Below, one piece after another: positions 16,072 through 23,624 of a stretch of 29,724 bases of DNA. The stretch is from Candidatus Eisenbergiella stercorigallinarum. Lineage in GTDB: Bacteria > Bacillota > Clostridia > Lachnospirales > Lachnospiraceae. Positions within the stretch are counted from its first letter, which is position 1; each line of letters starts with the position of its first letter. Location of the stretch: assembly GCA_019120525.1 (NCBI GenBank), contig DWUW01000337.1, positions 1-29,724 of the forward strand, written 5' to 3'. Both the position numbers and the translations under genes were made by a program. The notes under the pieces were generated by a model. The model was given only the letters and a program-made list of their open reading frames with translations, was not told the DNA's origin and made no database searches.

Positions 16072-17079
16072 ATGAGAAGAAGGAGATCAAGCTTTAGGAA
16101 AGAAAAGGCGATCATGCTGGCGTCGAGCTGTCTGGTATTGACTGCCCTGACAGTAACGGGGCTGTACGTAAGAGAACGGAGGCAGGATGCTCCGCAGGAC
16201 AATGTGGTGGACTTTACCGCTCTGGAGGAGGAAGAGAGCCTGACCATGCTGGGAAGCCAGGCCGGGGAACAGGCGGCGGACGGCCCCTCGGCCGGAGAAG
16301 CGGCCCTGACGGAGGGTACAGCTTCTGCGGAGGAGGGCATAGCTTCTGCGGAGGGGACGGCCATGGCGGAAGGTGCGGCATTGGCGGAGGGGGCAGACCT
16401 GACGGAAGAGCTTGCTTCCGCAGAAGAAGCGTTACCGGCAGAAGACGCGATATCAGCGGAGGCGTCGCCCGCTGACGGGAACCTGGCGGAGGAAGCGCGC
16501 CGGCAAGAGGATCCGCAGGGAACCGTCCCGGAGAAGGAAGGCGGGACGGACAGGGCAGATGCCGGTGGAGAGGAGGCTGTGGCCGCAAATGCTTCCGACG
16601 CCATTGCGGGAGCGGAGGATATGCCTGAGGACAAGGATGCCATGAGCGCTTCCACCCTTCTGGATTTTACGGATTCGGATACGCTGGTATGGCCCATTGT
16701 GGGAAATGTGCTGGTAAATTACAGTATGGACAAGACGGTGTACTTCGCTACCCTGGATCAGTATAAATACAGTCCCGCCATCGTGATCTCGGCGGTGGAA
16801 GGAGAAAGCATAACGGCCGCTGCGGACGGACAGGTGACGGATATCTATCAGGATCCGGAGACGGGAACCACGGTGGTGACCAATCTGGGGGACGGCTATG
16901 AGCTGACCTATGGACAGCTGGCAGATCTTGCCGTTTCCGAAGGGGATATCGTGGCAGTGGGAGACCTGATCGGCAGCGTGGCGGCCCCGACCATGTACTA
17001 CAGTGTGGAAGGTACCAATGTTTACTTTAAACTGACGAAGGACGGCGTCCCGGTGGATCCGATGAGCAGGCTGGGATAA
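16072..17079 (+). CDS. SpoIIQ-like protein with a degenerate M23 (LytM) domain
   Basis: A 335-residue protein: basic N-terminus, one membrane helix (about 14-31), a long Ala/Glu-rich linker (about 60-190) with imperfect repeats of A-E-G/A-E-x type, and a C-terminal LytM fold (about 205-335). The fold is visible in AAADGQVTDIY, YELTYGQLADL and VGDLIGSV. The zinc ligands are missing: the HxxxD region reads KYSPAIVIS and the HxH region reads TNVYFKL, so it should not cleave peptidoglycan. SpoIIQ tethers the forespore to mother-cell SpoIIIAH during engulfment; B. subtilis SpoIIQ is also inactive. The position after spoIID supports this role. The ATG follows AGGAAGG by five bases. The name is withheld because other membrane-bound M23 proteins look alike. 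Confidence 0.72.
   Translation: MRRRRSSFRKEKAIMLASSCLVLTALTVTGLYVRERRQDAPQDNVVDFTALEEEESLTMLGSQAGEQAADGPSAGEAALTEGTASAEEGIASAEGTAMAEGAALAEGADLTEELASAEEALPAEDAISAEASPADGNLAEEARRQEDPQGTVPEKEGGTDRADAGGEEAVAANASDAIAGAEDMPEDKDAMSASTLLDFTDSDTLVWPIVGNVLVNYSMDKTVYFATLDQYKYSPAIVISAVEGESITAAADGQVTDIYQDPETGTTVVTNLGDGYELTYGQLADLAVSEGDIVAVGDLIGSVAAPTMYYSVEGTNVYFKLTKDGVPVDPMSRLG
16312..16460 (+). repeat. Imperfect coding repeats in the SpoIIQ-like linker
   Basis: Variants of GCTTCTGCGGAGG and related GCGGA-rich units recur through this stretch and encode alternating Ala/Glu/Gly/Thr residues. The unit length varies, as expected for a flexible linker that changes by slippage. Confidence 0.55.
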
Positions 17080-17095
17080 GAGGCTGTGCGGTCAG

Positions 17096-17142
17096 CCGGG
17101 AAATGCTATGGCACGCGGCGTTTCCCGGTTTTTTTATTTTTT
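17096..17142 (+). terminator. Rho-independent terminator after the SpoIIQ-like gene
   Basis: CCGGGAAATGC (17096-17106) pairs with GCGTTTCCCGG (17118-17128), 11 pairs with one G-U, and is followed by TTTTTTTATTTTTT. It ends the sporulation unit 17 bases after the stop codon. Confidence 0.93.
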
Positions 17143-17165
17143 GCGTTCCCCTCTCTGCCAGGATA

Positions 17166-17174
17166 TGCTACAAT
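17166..17174 (+). promoter_or_regulatory. Extended -10 promoter for ddl-murF
   Basis: TGCTACAAT gives a TGn-extended -10 hexamer with five of six consensus bases. No good -35 is seen at 16-18 bases. It is the first promoter-like site after the terminator and leaves a leader of about 150 nt before ddl, in which I see no recognisable riboswitch. Confidence 0.5.
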
Positions 17175-17330
17175 AAGGGGCGCGGATCGCGGGATGTCTG
17201 TTTGGCCGATGGCCGTGCGAGATGAGCCTGTACGGCGGCGGGGGCGGCAGCCCGGCTCTGTGGCATTACAGATCTGGAGTTCAGGAATCGAGGCAGTCGG
17301 AGCATGAGGCGTTCCGACATGGAGGAAAGT

Positions 17331-18404
17331 ATGAAGATTGTGGTATTAGGCGGCGGTATCAGTACGGAACGGGACGTTTCCCTGGTTTCCAGCCGGATGA
17401 TTTATGAGGCGCTGAAGAGAAATGGGCATCAGGCGGTACTTTTGGATGTCTACCTGGGCTATGAGGGAGACGAAGAGGAGATCGCCCATATTTTTGAAAA
17501 GGACTGTGACTGGGGAGAAAGCATCGGCGCGGTCCGGGAGAGCAATCCGGATATCGAAAGCGTCAGGGCCATGAGAAAGGATGGGGGCAGGAGCTTTTTC
17601 GGGCCTAATGTGCTTACTGTCTGCAGTATGGCGGACGTGGTCTTTCTGGGGCTGCACGGAGCGGATGGAGAGAACGGCAAGGTGCAGGCCGCGTTCGATC
17701 TGCTGGGCATCCGTTATACGGGAACGGATTATGTCAGTTCGGCCCTTTCCATGGATAAAAGCCTGACGAAGGAAATATTTGCCTTTTACGGCATTCCCGT
17801 GCCTGCGGGAGTGCAGATCCGAAAGGATGCGGAGATGGCGAAGGGCGCCTGCCCGGTGGCGTTCCCCTGCGTGGTAAAAGCCTGCCGGGGCGGTTCCAGC
17901 GTGGGTGTGAGTATCGCCCATGACGATAAGGAGTATCAGGAGGCTGTCCGGGACGCGTTCCTTTATGACGACGAGGCTGTGGTGGAACAGTACATAGAAG
18001 GGCGGGAATTCACCTGCGCGGTGATCGACGGGAAGGCGCTTCCGATCGTGGAAATCGCTCCCCTGGACGGTTTTTATGATTATAAGAACAAATACCAGGC
18101 GGGAAGCACGGTGGAAACCTGTCCCGCGGATCTGCCCCCGGAAAAGACGAGGGAGATCCAGGAGCTTTCAGAAAGGGCGTTCACAGCGCTGCGCCTGAAA
18201 AACTATGCCAGGATGGATTTCATGATGGACCGGGACGGAGCCGTCTACTGTCTGGAGGCGAATACGTTGCCGGGCATGACGCCTACTTCCCTGATCCCTC
18301 AGGAAGCGAAGGCTATCGGCGTAAGCTTTGAGGAGCTGTGCGAATGGATCCTGAAGCTGGCGCTTCACCCCGACGGCTGTCCTTCGGAAGGGAGCGCGTT
18401 ATGA
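17331..18404 (+). CDS. ddl: D-alanine--D-alanine ligase
   Basis: A 357-residue ATP-grasp ligase that makes D-Ala-D-Ala for peptidoglycan precursors in the cytosol. It begins MKIVVLGGGISTERDVSL, the usual N-terminal substrate loop. GLHGADGENGKVQ, YTGTDYVSSALSMDK and KACRGGSSVGV (the ATP-binding loop) follow. The omega-loop DYKNKYQAGST keeps the Lys-Tyr expected for D-Ala rather than D-Lac specificity. The end has RMDFMMDRDGAVYCLEANT and LPGMTPTS. The ATG at 17331 follows GGAGG by five bases; an upstream ATG at 17304 is less likely. It overlaps murF by four bases, so the two successive steps of the pathway are coupled. Nothing suggests a van cluster: no vanH, vanX or two-component genes are next to it. 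Confidence 0.95.
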   Translation: MKIVVLGGGISTERDVSLVSSRMIYEALKRNGHQAVLLDVYLGYEGDEEEIAHIFEKDCDWGESIGAVRESNPDIESVRAMRKDGGRSFFGPNVLTVCSMADVVFLGLHGADGENGKVQAAFDLLGIRYTGTDYVSSALSMDKSLTKEIFAFYGIPVPAGVQIRKDAEMAKGACPVAFPCVVKACRGGSSVGVSIAHDDKEYQEAVRDAFLYDDEAVVEQYIEGREFTCAVIDGKALPIVEIAPLDGFYDYKNKYQAGSTVETCPADLPPEKTREIQELSERAFTALRLKNYARMDFMMDRDGAVYCLEANTLPGMTPTSLIPQEAKAIGVSFEELCEWILKLALHPDGCPSEGSAL

Positions 18405-19933
18405 AAAATATGACTCTGGAAAATGTGGCAAAGGCTTGCGGAGGCAGGCTTGTCTGCGAAGGAGAGCCGTCCCGGGCGGAATGCGCGTCTGTGGTGATCG
18501 ATTCCAGGCAGGCGGGAGAAAACAGCATTTTTATTGCTGTAAGAGGAGAGCGGGTGGACGGGCACCGCTTCCTCCCGGATGTGTTCCAAAAGGGGGCGTT
18601 GGGCACGGTCTGTGAGCGGCTGCCGGAGAATGCGGGGGGACCCTGTATCCTGGTGGAGGACAGTCTGAAGGCGCTGCGGCAGATCGCGGCGTTTTACAGG
18701 GAGCAGCTTCCCGCGAAGGTGGTCGGAATCACCGGCAGTGTGGGAAAGACCAGCACCAAGGAGTTCGTCGCGGCAGTGCTCGCCCGGAAATACCGGGTGC
18801 ATAAGACGCAGGGAAATTTTAACAATGAGATCGGCGTACCGCTTACCGTCCTTTCCATGCCGGAGGATACGGAGGTAGCGGTTTTGGAGATGGGGATCAA
18901 CCATTTCGGGGAAATGCGCCGCCTGAGCCGGATCGCGCAGCCGGACATCTGTGTGATGACCAATATCGGCCAGTGCCATCTGGAGTTTTTGGGAAGCAGG
19001 GAGGGCATCCTGAAAGCAAAATCGGAGATCTTTGAGCATATGCGGGAGGACGGGCGCGCCGTCCTGAACGGAGACGATGATATGCTTGCCGCCATCTCGC
19101 AGGTGAAGGGAAAAGCGCCGCTCCTGTATGGAATTCCGGATGTCCCGGACGGAGAGGCGGCAAGGAAATACGGCGTGTACGCAAAAGAAATCCGGAAGAA
19201 GGGCCTGCTCGGAAGTGAAGCCGTGTTCTGCCATGCGGGGAAGGAATTTGCGGTCCGTGTCCCCCTTCCGGGAGCGCATATGGTGTATAACGCGCTTGCG
19301 GCGGCGGAGGTAGGGTTCCTGCTGGGACTTTCCCCGGATGAGATCACAGCCGGCCTTGCGGAGGTTCGGAGTGTCAGCGGCAGGAGCCGTGTCCTGCGGG
19401 CGGGAAGCCGTACCGTGATCGACGACTGTTACAACGCCAACCCGGTTTCTGTGGAGGCGGCTGTCGATCTGCTGGTGCAGGATGCTGCACGCCGGGAATC
19501 GTCCGGCCAGGCAGCCTGCAGCCAGACAGCTTCCGACCAGGCGGCTCCTGGCCAGACAGCCTGCGGCCAGCCGGATGCCCGCCGGGTGGCCGTTCTGGGA
19601 GACATGCTGGAGCTTGGCGAAGAAGAACGGCTGCTGCATGAACGGGTGGGACGCTACTGCGTGAAGAAGGGCGTGGACTGCCTGATCTGTGCGGGCCCGC
19701 TTTCCGAAGCCACATATGAGGGCGCTCTTTCGGAAGCGGAGAAAGAGGGGAAAATGCCTTCCGGCGGCATCCATTATTTCCCGGACAGGGCTGCTCTCCT
19801 TGCCGGGATCGGCGCCCTGCTGGAAGAAAAGGATACGATCCTGATCAAGGCTTCCCACAGCATGGGATTTGAAGAGGCGGTTAAGCTCCTTACCTCCGGC
19901 TGGGCGGCGGCAGGAGCGGGTGACGGTGTTTGA
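18401..19933 (+). CDS. murF: UDP-N-acetylmuramoyl-tripeptide--D-alanyl-D-alanine ligase
   Basis: A 510-residue Mur ligase that joins the Ddl product to UDP-MurNAc-tripeptide with ATP. Domain 1 has VVIDSRQAGENSIFIA. The P-loop is GITGSVGKTS (109-118), and TQGNFNNEIGVPLT, LEMGINHFGEM and the SGRSRV and DDCYNANPVS motifs are all in family order. The ATG at 18401 overlaps the ddl stop and follows GGGAG. Oddly, five five-residue units of the type xQxAx (369-393) are inserted in the C-terminal domain just before RRVAVLGDMLELG. Their low-complexity nature and absence from typical MurF make the protein longer than the usual 450-470 residues. The inserted loop sits outside the core motifs, so activity is probably kept. 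Confidence 0.95.
   Translation: MKNMTLENVAKACGGRLVCEGEPSRAECASVVIDSRQAGENSIFIAVRGERVDGHRFLPDVFQKGALGTVCERLPENAGGPCILVEDSLKALRQIAAFYREQLPAKVVGITGSVGKTSTKEFVAAVLARKYRVHKTQGNFNNEIGVPLTVLSMPEDTEVAVLEMGINHFGEMRRLSRIAQPDICVMTNIGQCHLEFLGSREGILKAKSEIFEHMREDGRAVLNGDDDMLAAISQVKGKAPLLYGIPDVPDGEAARKYGVYAKEIRKKGLLGSEAVFCHAGKEFAVRVPLPGAHMVYNALAAAEVGFLLGLSPDEITAGLAEVRSVSGRSRVLRAGSRTVIDDCYNANPVSVEAAVDLLVQDAARRESSGQAACSQTASDQAAPGQTACGQPDARRVAVLGDMLELGEEERLLHERVGRYCVKKGVDCLICAGPLSEATYEGALSEAEKEGKMPSGGIHYFPDRAALLAGIGALLEEKDTILIKASHSMGFEEAVKLLTSGWAAAGAGDGV
19505..19579 (+). repeat. Five 15-bp coding repeats within murF
   Basis: In-frame units encode GQAAC, SQTAS, DQAAP, GQTAC and GQPDA. The base pattern is roughly CAGaCAGCcTGCGGC. 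The units are degenerate, so the array is not freshly expanded. Confidence 0.75.
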
Positions 19934-19985
19934 GTGAGGCCGGAATGAACGGGGCCGGAAGAACCGGAAAAGAGAAAACATGCGG

Positions 19986-20695
19986 TCAGGCTCCGTCCCG
20001 GCATTTCCTTCTGTATTCGCTGGGACTTAAGCCCGTCACCTTTTTATAAAGCCGGCTGAAATATTTCTCGTCCTCATATCCGGCTTCAGCGGCAATCTGC
20101 TGGACGGATTTCGTGGTATTAGAAAGCGCCTCGCTGGCCTGACGGACGCGCGCCTGGATGCAGTAATCGCTGAAGGAGATCCCGACGATATCATGAAAAC
20201 AGCGGCTGAAATAGCCGTAGCTCATTCCGGCGGACCTGGCGAGCTCCGTGGAGTCCAGACGCTCGCCGCAGTGGCCGTCGATATAAGTCTTTACGGCCAG
20301 GATATTTTGGGTTACCTCGCGGGAATATCTGGTGGAGGAGCTGAAGAGATTGGTCTTCTGGTACACATCGGTGAGCCAGTCCTCCACCTCACGCCAGTTT
20401 AAAAAAGATGCAGGGAGGGTAAGCGTCTGGCCGGTCAGCTCGCTGTAGGAGGCGTTCCAGACATTTTCCAGAGCAAACAGCAGGTGGTAGAGCCTTGGGA
20501 CCGTAAGCCTGCTGTTTTTCAGATCCAGACGGAACTGATCAAAAAGTCCGTTTTCATGCACCCAGTTCAGGGAAAGCCAGCTGCTTTCAGTTTTTCCAGA
20601 GACGCATTGTCCGTGATGTATTTTTCTTCCTGAAGCTCGTAGGCATGTTTATGATTGATCTCTTTCCTGGAGCAGTAATCGTAGAAAAACTGCTC
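19986..20695 (-). pseudogene. AraC-family regulator remnant (N-terminus missing, frameshifted)
   Basis: Reading leftward, residues from EQFFYDYCSRK (20695) to KLKAAGFP lie in one frame ending at TGA 20569-20567. The rest, from NWVHENGLFDQF to the stop at 19986, lies in another frame. Adding one C to the CCC run (20572-20570) would rejoin them as AAGFP-LNWVHENG. The C-terminal part has two intact AraC helix-turn-helix motifs (LDSTELARSAGMSYGYFSRCF; VQQIAAEAGYEDEKYFSRLYKK). The size and linker suggest a YesN-like response regulator whose receiver domain has been lost, since LplB-like permease sequence begins on the opposite strand at the break near 20690. A GTG at 20561 could still express the DNA-binding part alone. 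The frameshift could also be a sequencing error; the truncation cannot. Confidence 0.72.
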
Positions 20696-21628
20696 CGCCC
20701 GCTGGTGATCAGGACGGACGTATGGAAGGAATTCGGCTTCAACGCGGTGGTCTATCTGGCGGCCCTGACCGGGATCAGCCCTTCTCTGTACGAGGCGGCG
20801 GCCATCGACGGGGCGGGACGCTGGAAGAGGATGTGGCATATCACCCTGCCGGGTTTAAAGCAGGTGATCGTCCTCATGACGATCCTGGCCCTCGGAAATA
20901 TTCTGAACGCGGGTTTTGATCAGATTTACAATCTGTACAATACCGCGGTATACTCTACAGGAGACATCATTGATACCTGGGTGTACCGGGTCCTGGCGCT
21001 GGTCATCACGCTTCCGGTGCTGACCATGGCGGCCTATCCGCTGGCGAAGAGCCGGCAGGAATTCGCGCCGAGAAACGGGATTCTGTGGCTGTTCGTGTTC
21101 TGCATGCTGTTTTCCGGAGGCACCATCCCCTGGTACATGGTGATGAAGAACTACGGGCTGATCAATAACGTGTTCGGGCTTGCGGTATGCGGCGGGATTC
21201 CCGTGTTCAACCTGATCCTGATGGTGAATTTCTTCCAGGGGATCCCGAAGGAGCTGGAGGAGGCCGCCATGGTGGACGGCGCGGGGCCGTGGTATATCCT
21301 GGCGAGGATTGTGGTGCCGCTGTCCAAGCCGGTGCTGGCTACGATTGCCCTGTTCACCATCGTGGGACAATGGAATGAGTTTTTTCAGGGACTGGTCCTT
21401 TCCACCAGTGAGGAGCATTATCCGCTGCAGACCTATATCAAGCAGCTGATCTTCCAGCTGGACACCTCGCAGATGACGGCGGAACAGATCAAGCAGATGT
21501 CGATGATGTCCAATACCACGCTGAACGCGGCGAAGATTTTTATTTCCATGGTTCCCGTCCTGTGCATCTATCCTTTTCTGCAGAAGTACTTTGTGACAGG
21601 AATCACGCTGGGAGGAGTAAAGGAATAG
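20690..21628 (+). pseudogene. Truncated LplB fused in frame to truncated YtcP (sugar ABC permease remnant)
   Basis: The reading frame holds the C-terminal half of an LplB-type permease, RTDVWKEFGFNAVVYLAALTG with the EAA loop YEAAAIDGAGRWKRMW, up to IIDTWVYR. At about 20988 it continues directly as a YtcP-type permease: LPVLTMAAYPLAKS, LFSGGTIPWYMV, a second EAA loop EEAAMVDGAGPWY, and the typical C-terminal end LCIYPFLQKYFVTGITLGGVK. Two permeases of ~300 residues have thus become one frame of about 313 residues with two EAA loops and too few helices for either. The frame extends to an ATG at 20645, but those residues are antisense to the AraC remnant and there is no ribosome binding site. 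No solute-binding protein gene is present. It is probably non-functional. Confidence 0.78.
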
Positions 21629-21646
21629 AAGGAAGGAGAAGAATAG

Positions 21647-23536
21647 ATGAATCAGGAAAGGCAGACGGAGCTGATCTTTTCCGGCGACCCGTACCGGATG
21701 AACTGGCTGCGGCCGGACTATGAATACGGGCAGGTAAAGGCTCCAAAGGAGCTGACATGGGAGGTAGAAAACAGGCGGGAGGGCGACGTGATTTACACGG
21801 AAATCCGCCTTACCAATCCGGGAAAGAAGCCCTATTTTGCCGACGCGGGAAGCATCGGCATCGCGTTCCCCCTTCCGGACAGCTACGAGGACGCGCAGAC
21901 CTGTCTCACCAGACGGTGCCATACCCATATTTTCGGCGGAAGGGACGTGAGCTATATCTGCGCCCTTCGCATGGGAGGACAGCCGCCCCATCTGGGGATG
22001 TTCCTGACGGAAGGAAGCCTGGAATGCTACAGCGTGGAGAGGAATCTTGACAGGATGAGCAACGACCGGGGATGCTTCTGGCTGCATCCGGGCCATCTGC
22101 AGTTCGACGCGGGGGAGACGAAACGCATTTCCTGGAAGATATTTCCCCATCAGGGAAAGAAGGACTTCCTGCGGAAGCTGGGAGAAGAGAGTCACTTTGT
22201 GGACGTGAGGGCGGAGCGGTATGTGGTCTTTCCGGGGGAGAAGATCAGCCTGCGTATCCGCCCGGCTTTCCCGGCGCGGACGGTGACGGTCAATGGAAGC
22301 GCGGCGGTGTTTCGGACGGAGGAGGGCGTCTGGACCTGGGAGACGGATGCCGGGGAGCCTGGAGAGCAGGGAGAAGCGGGAGAAAAATGGCTGAAGATCC
22401 TGGCGGACGGTGTGGAGACCCGGTGCCGGATCCTGGTGCAGGAACGGCCGGATATACTGGCACGCAGGCGCTGTCAGTTCCTCGCGCGAAAGCAGCAGTA
22501 TCAGGGAAAGATCGAAAGCCTGAGAGGGGCCTATCTTGCCTATGACAACGAGGGAGAACAGCCCGTTTACCGGCCGGAAAATGATTTTAACGGCGGACGG
22601 GAGCGTATGGGAATGGGCTGCCTGATGGCCCGTTTTCTGCAGATGGAAAAAGAGCAGGATACGGAGAAGCTGGAGCTGCTGGAGAGAAGCCTGGAAGCTT
22701 ACCGGACGTTCGTGCTCCGGGAGCTGGTGGATGCCGGAACCGGGGCGGTCTGCAACGATATCGGCATGGACGACAGCTACAAGAGATTGTACAATCTGCC
22801 CTGGGGAGCCGCATTTTTCATGGAGCTGTACCGGGAAAGCGGAAGGGAGGAGGATCTTGCCTGCTCCTGTCAGATCGTCCGGAGATTTTATCAGGACGGG
22901 GGAGCGGAATTTTATCCCATCGGCCTTCCGGTCTGTCAGCTCGTGGAAGAACTGAAAAAGGCCGGATGGAGAAAGGAAGAGGAGGAGCTTACCGGGCTGT
23001 TTCTCGGCCATGCGGACCGGATGCTGGAAAGAGGGACCGATTATCCCGCCTCAGAGGTGAATTATGAGCAGAGCATCGTCGCTCCGGCGGCGGATATCCT
23101 GCTTTCGGCCTACCTGATTTCCGGAGAAGAGAAATACCTGCGGGCCGGGGAGGAGCAGCTTGCCGTGCTGGAGCTGTTTAACGGCTTCCAGCCGGACTGG
23201 CATCTGTATGAGACGGCGATCCGTCACTGGGACGGCTACTGGTTTGGAAAAAGGAGGATTTACGGAGATACCTTCCCTCATTACTGGAGCGTGCTGACCG
23301 GAAACGTGTTCGAGCTGTACGGACGGATCACGAAGGATCCGGCCTGGCTGAAGCGGGCGGAGGATTCCAGAAGGGGAGTCCTGGGACTGATCTTCCCGGA
23401 TGGGACGGCGTCCTGCGCCTGCGTGTTCCCGCATACGGTCAACGGAGTGAGAGGGGAATTTTTTGACGAATACGCCAACGATCAGGACTGGGGACTGTAT
23501 TATTATCTGAGGGATGGGGAACGGAGCGGGAACTGA
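21647..23536 (+). CDS. Six-hairpin-glycosidase-like carbohydrate-active enzyme, family not recognised
   Basis: A 629-residue protein without signal peptide or membrane helix, so cytosolic. Residues 1-200 look like a beta-sandwich (ELTWEVENRREGDVIYTEIRLTN style strands, NPGKKPYFADAGSIG). Residues ~290-620 look like an (alpha/alpha)6 toroid, with alternating helices and aromatic/acidic loops such as NDIGMDDSYKRLYNLPWG, VNYEQSIVAP, HWDGYWFG and GDTFPHYWSVLTGN. This layout is seen in six-hairpin glycosidases and several polysaccharide lyases. I cannot assign a CAZy family or a catalytic residue. An ideal AAGGAG site precedes the ATG, 18 bases after the permease remnant. It would have worked on sugars imported by that transporter and now appears to have outlived it. 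Confidence 0.6.
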   Translation: MNQERQTELIFSGDPYRMNWLRPDYEYGQVKAPKELTWEVENRREGDVIYTEIRLTNPGKKPYFADAGSIGIAFPLPDSYEDAQTCLTRRCHTHIFGGRDVSYICALRMGGQPPHLGMFLTEGSLECYSVERNLDRMSNDRGCFWLHPGHLQFDAGETKRISWKIFPHQGKKDFLRKLGEESHFVDVRAERYVVFPGEKISLRIRPAFPARTVTVNGSAAVFRTEEGVWTWETDAGEPGEQGEAGEKWLKILADGVETRCRILVQERPDILARRRCQFLARKQQYQGKIESLRGAYLAYDNEGEQPVYRPENDFNGGRERMGMGCLMARFLQMEKEQDTEKLELLERSLEAYRTFVLRELVDAGTGAVCNDIGMDDSYKRLYNLPWGAAFFMELYRESGREEDLACSCQIVRRFYQDGGAEFYPIGLPVCQLVEELKKAGWRKEEEELTGLFLGHADRMLERGTDYPASEVNYEQSIVAPAADILLSAYLISGEEKYLRAGEEQLAVLELFNGFQPDWHLYETAIRHWDGYWFGKRRIYGDTFPHYWSVLTGNVFELYGRITKDPAWLKRAEDSRRGVLGLIFPDGTASCACVFPHTVNGVRGEFFDEYANDQDWGLYYYLRDGERSGN

Positions 23537-23537
23537 A

Positions 23538-23579
23538 CTTCGGGAGCGGAGCTTCTGTCGGAGGCTGCCGCTCCCGAAG
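23538..23579. other. 12-bp perfect stem-loop between convergent genes
   Basis: CTTCGGGAGCGG (23538-23549) and CCGCTCCCGAAG (23568-23579) are perfect complements around an 18-base loop. It starts two bases after the stop of the enzyme gene and lies 45 bases beyond the stop of the convergent regulator. No T-run follows on either strand, so termination would need help; protection of the mRNA end is another option. Confidence 0.75.
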
Positions 23580-23624
23580 GAGAGCCAGTTGGCAGGAATT
23601 ACACAGCTTATCCGGCACCGGCTT

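Noticed and set aside
17175..17330. Riboswitch in the ddl leader
   Set aside because: The leader is about 150 nt, but I found no strong hairpin followed by a T-run and no known aptamer consensus.
17331..18404. VanG-type D-Ala-D-Ser ligase
   Set aside because: The Lys-Tyr omega-loop motif of D-Ala-D-Ala ligases is kept, murF follows directly, and there are no other van genes nearby.
18365..19981. Minus-strand open frame of 538 codons opposite murF
   Set aside because: MurF is unmistakable on the plus strand, and the antisense translation is low in hydrophobic pattern and has no motif.
20855..23011. Minus-strand open frame of 718 codons opposite the permease remnant and the six-hairpin-like enzyme
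   Set aside because: No domain or start signal is visible, and the composition is that of an antisense shadow. The plus strand has recognisable permease motifs.
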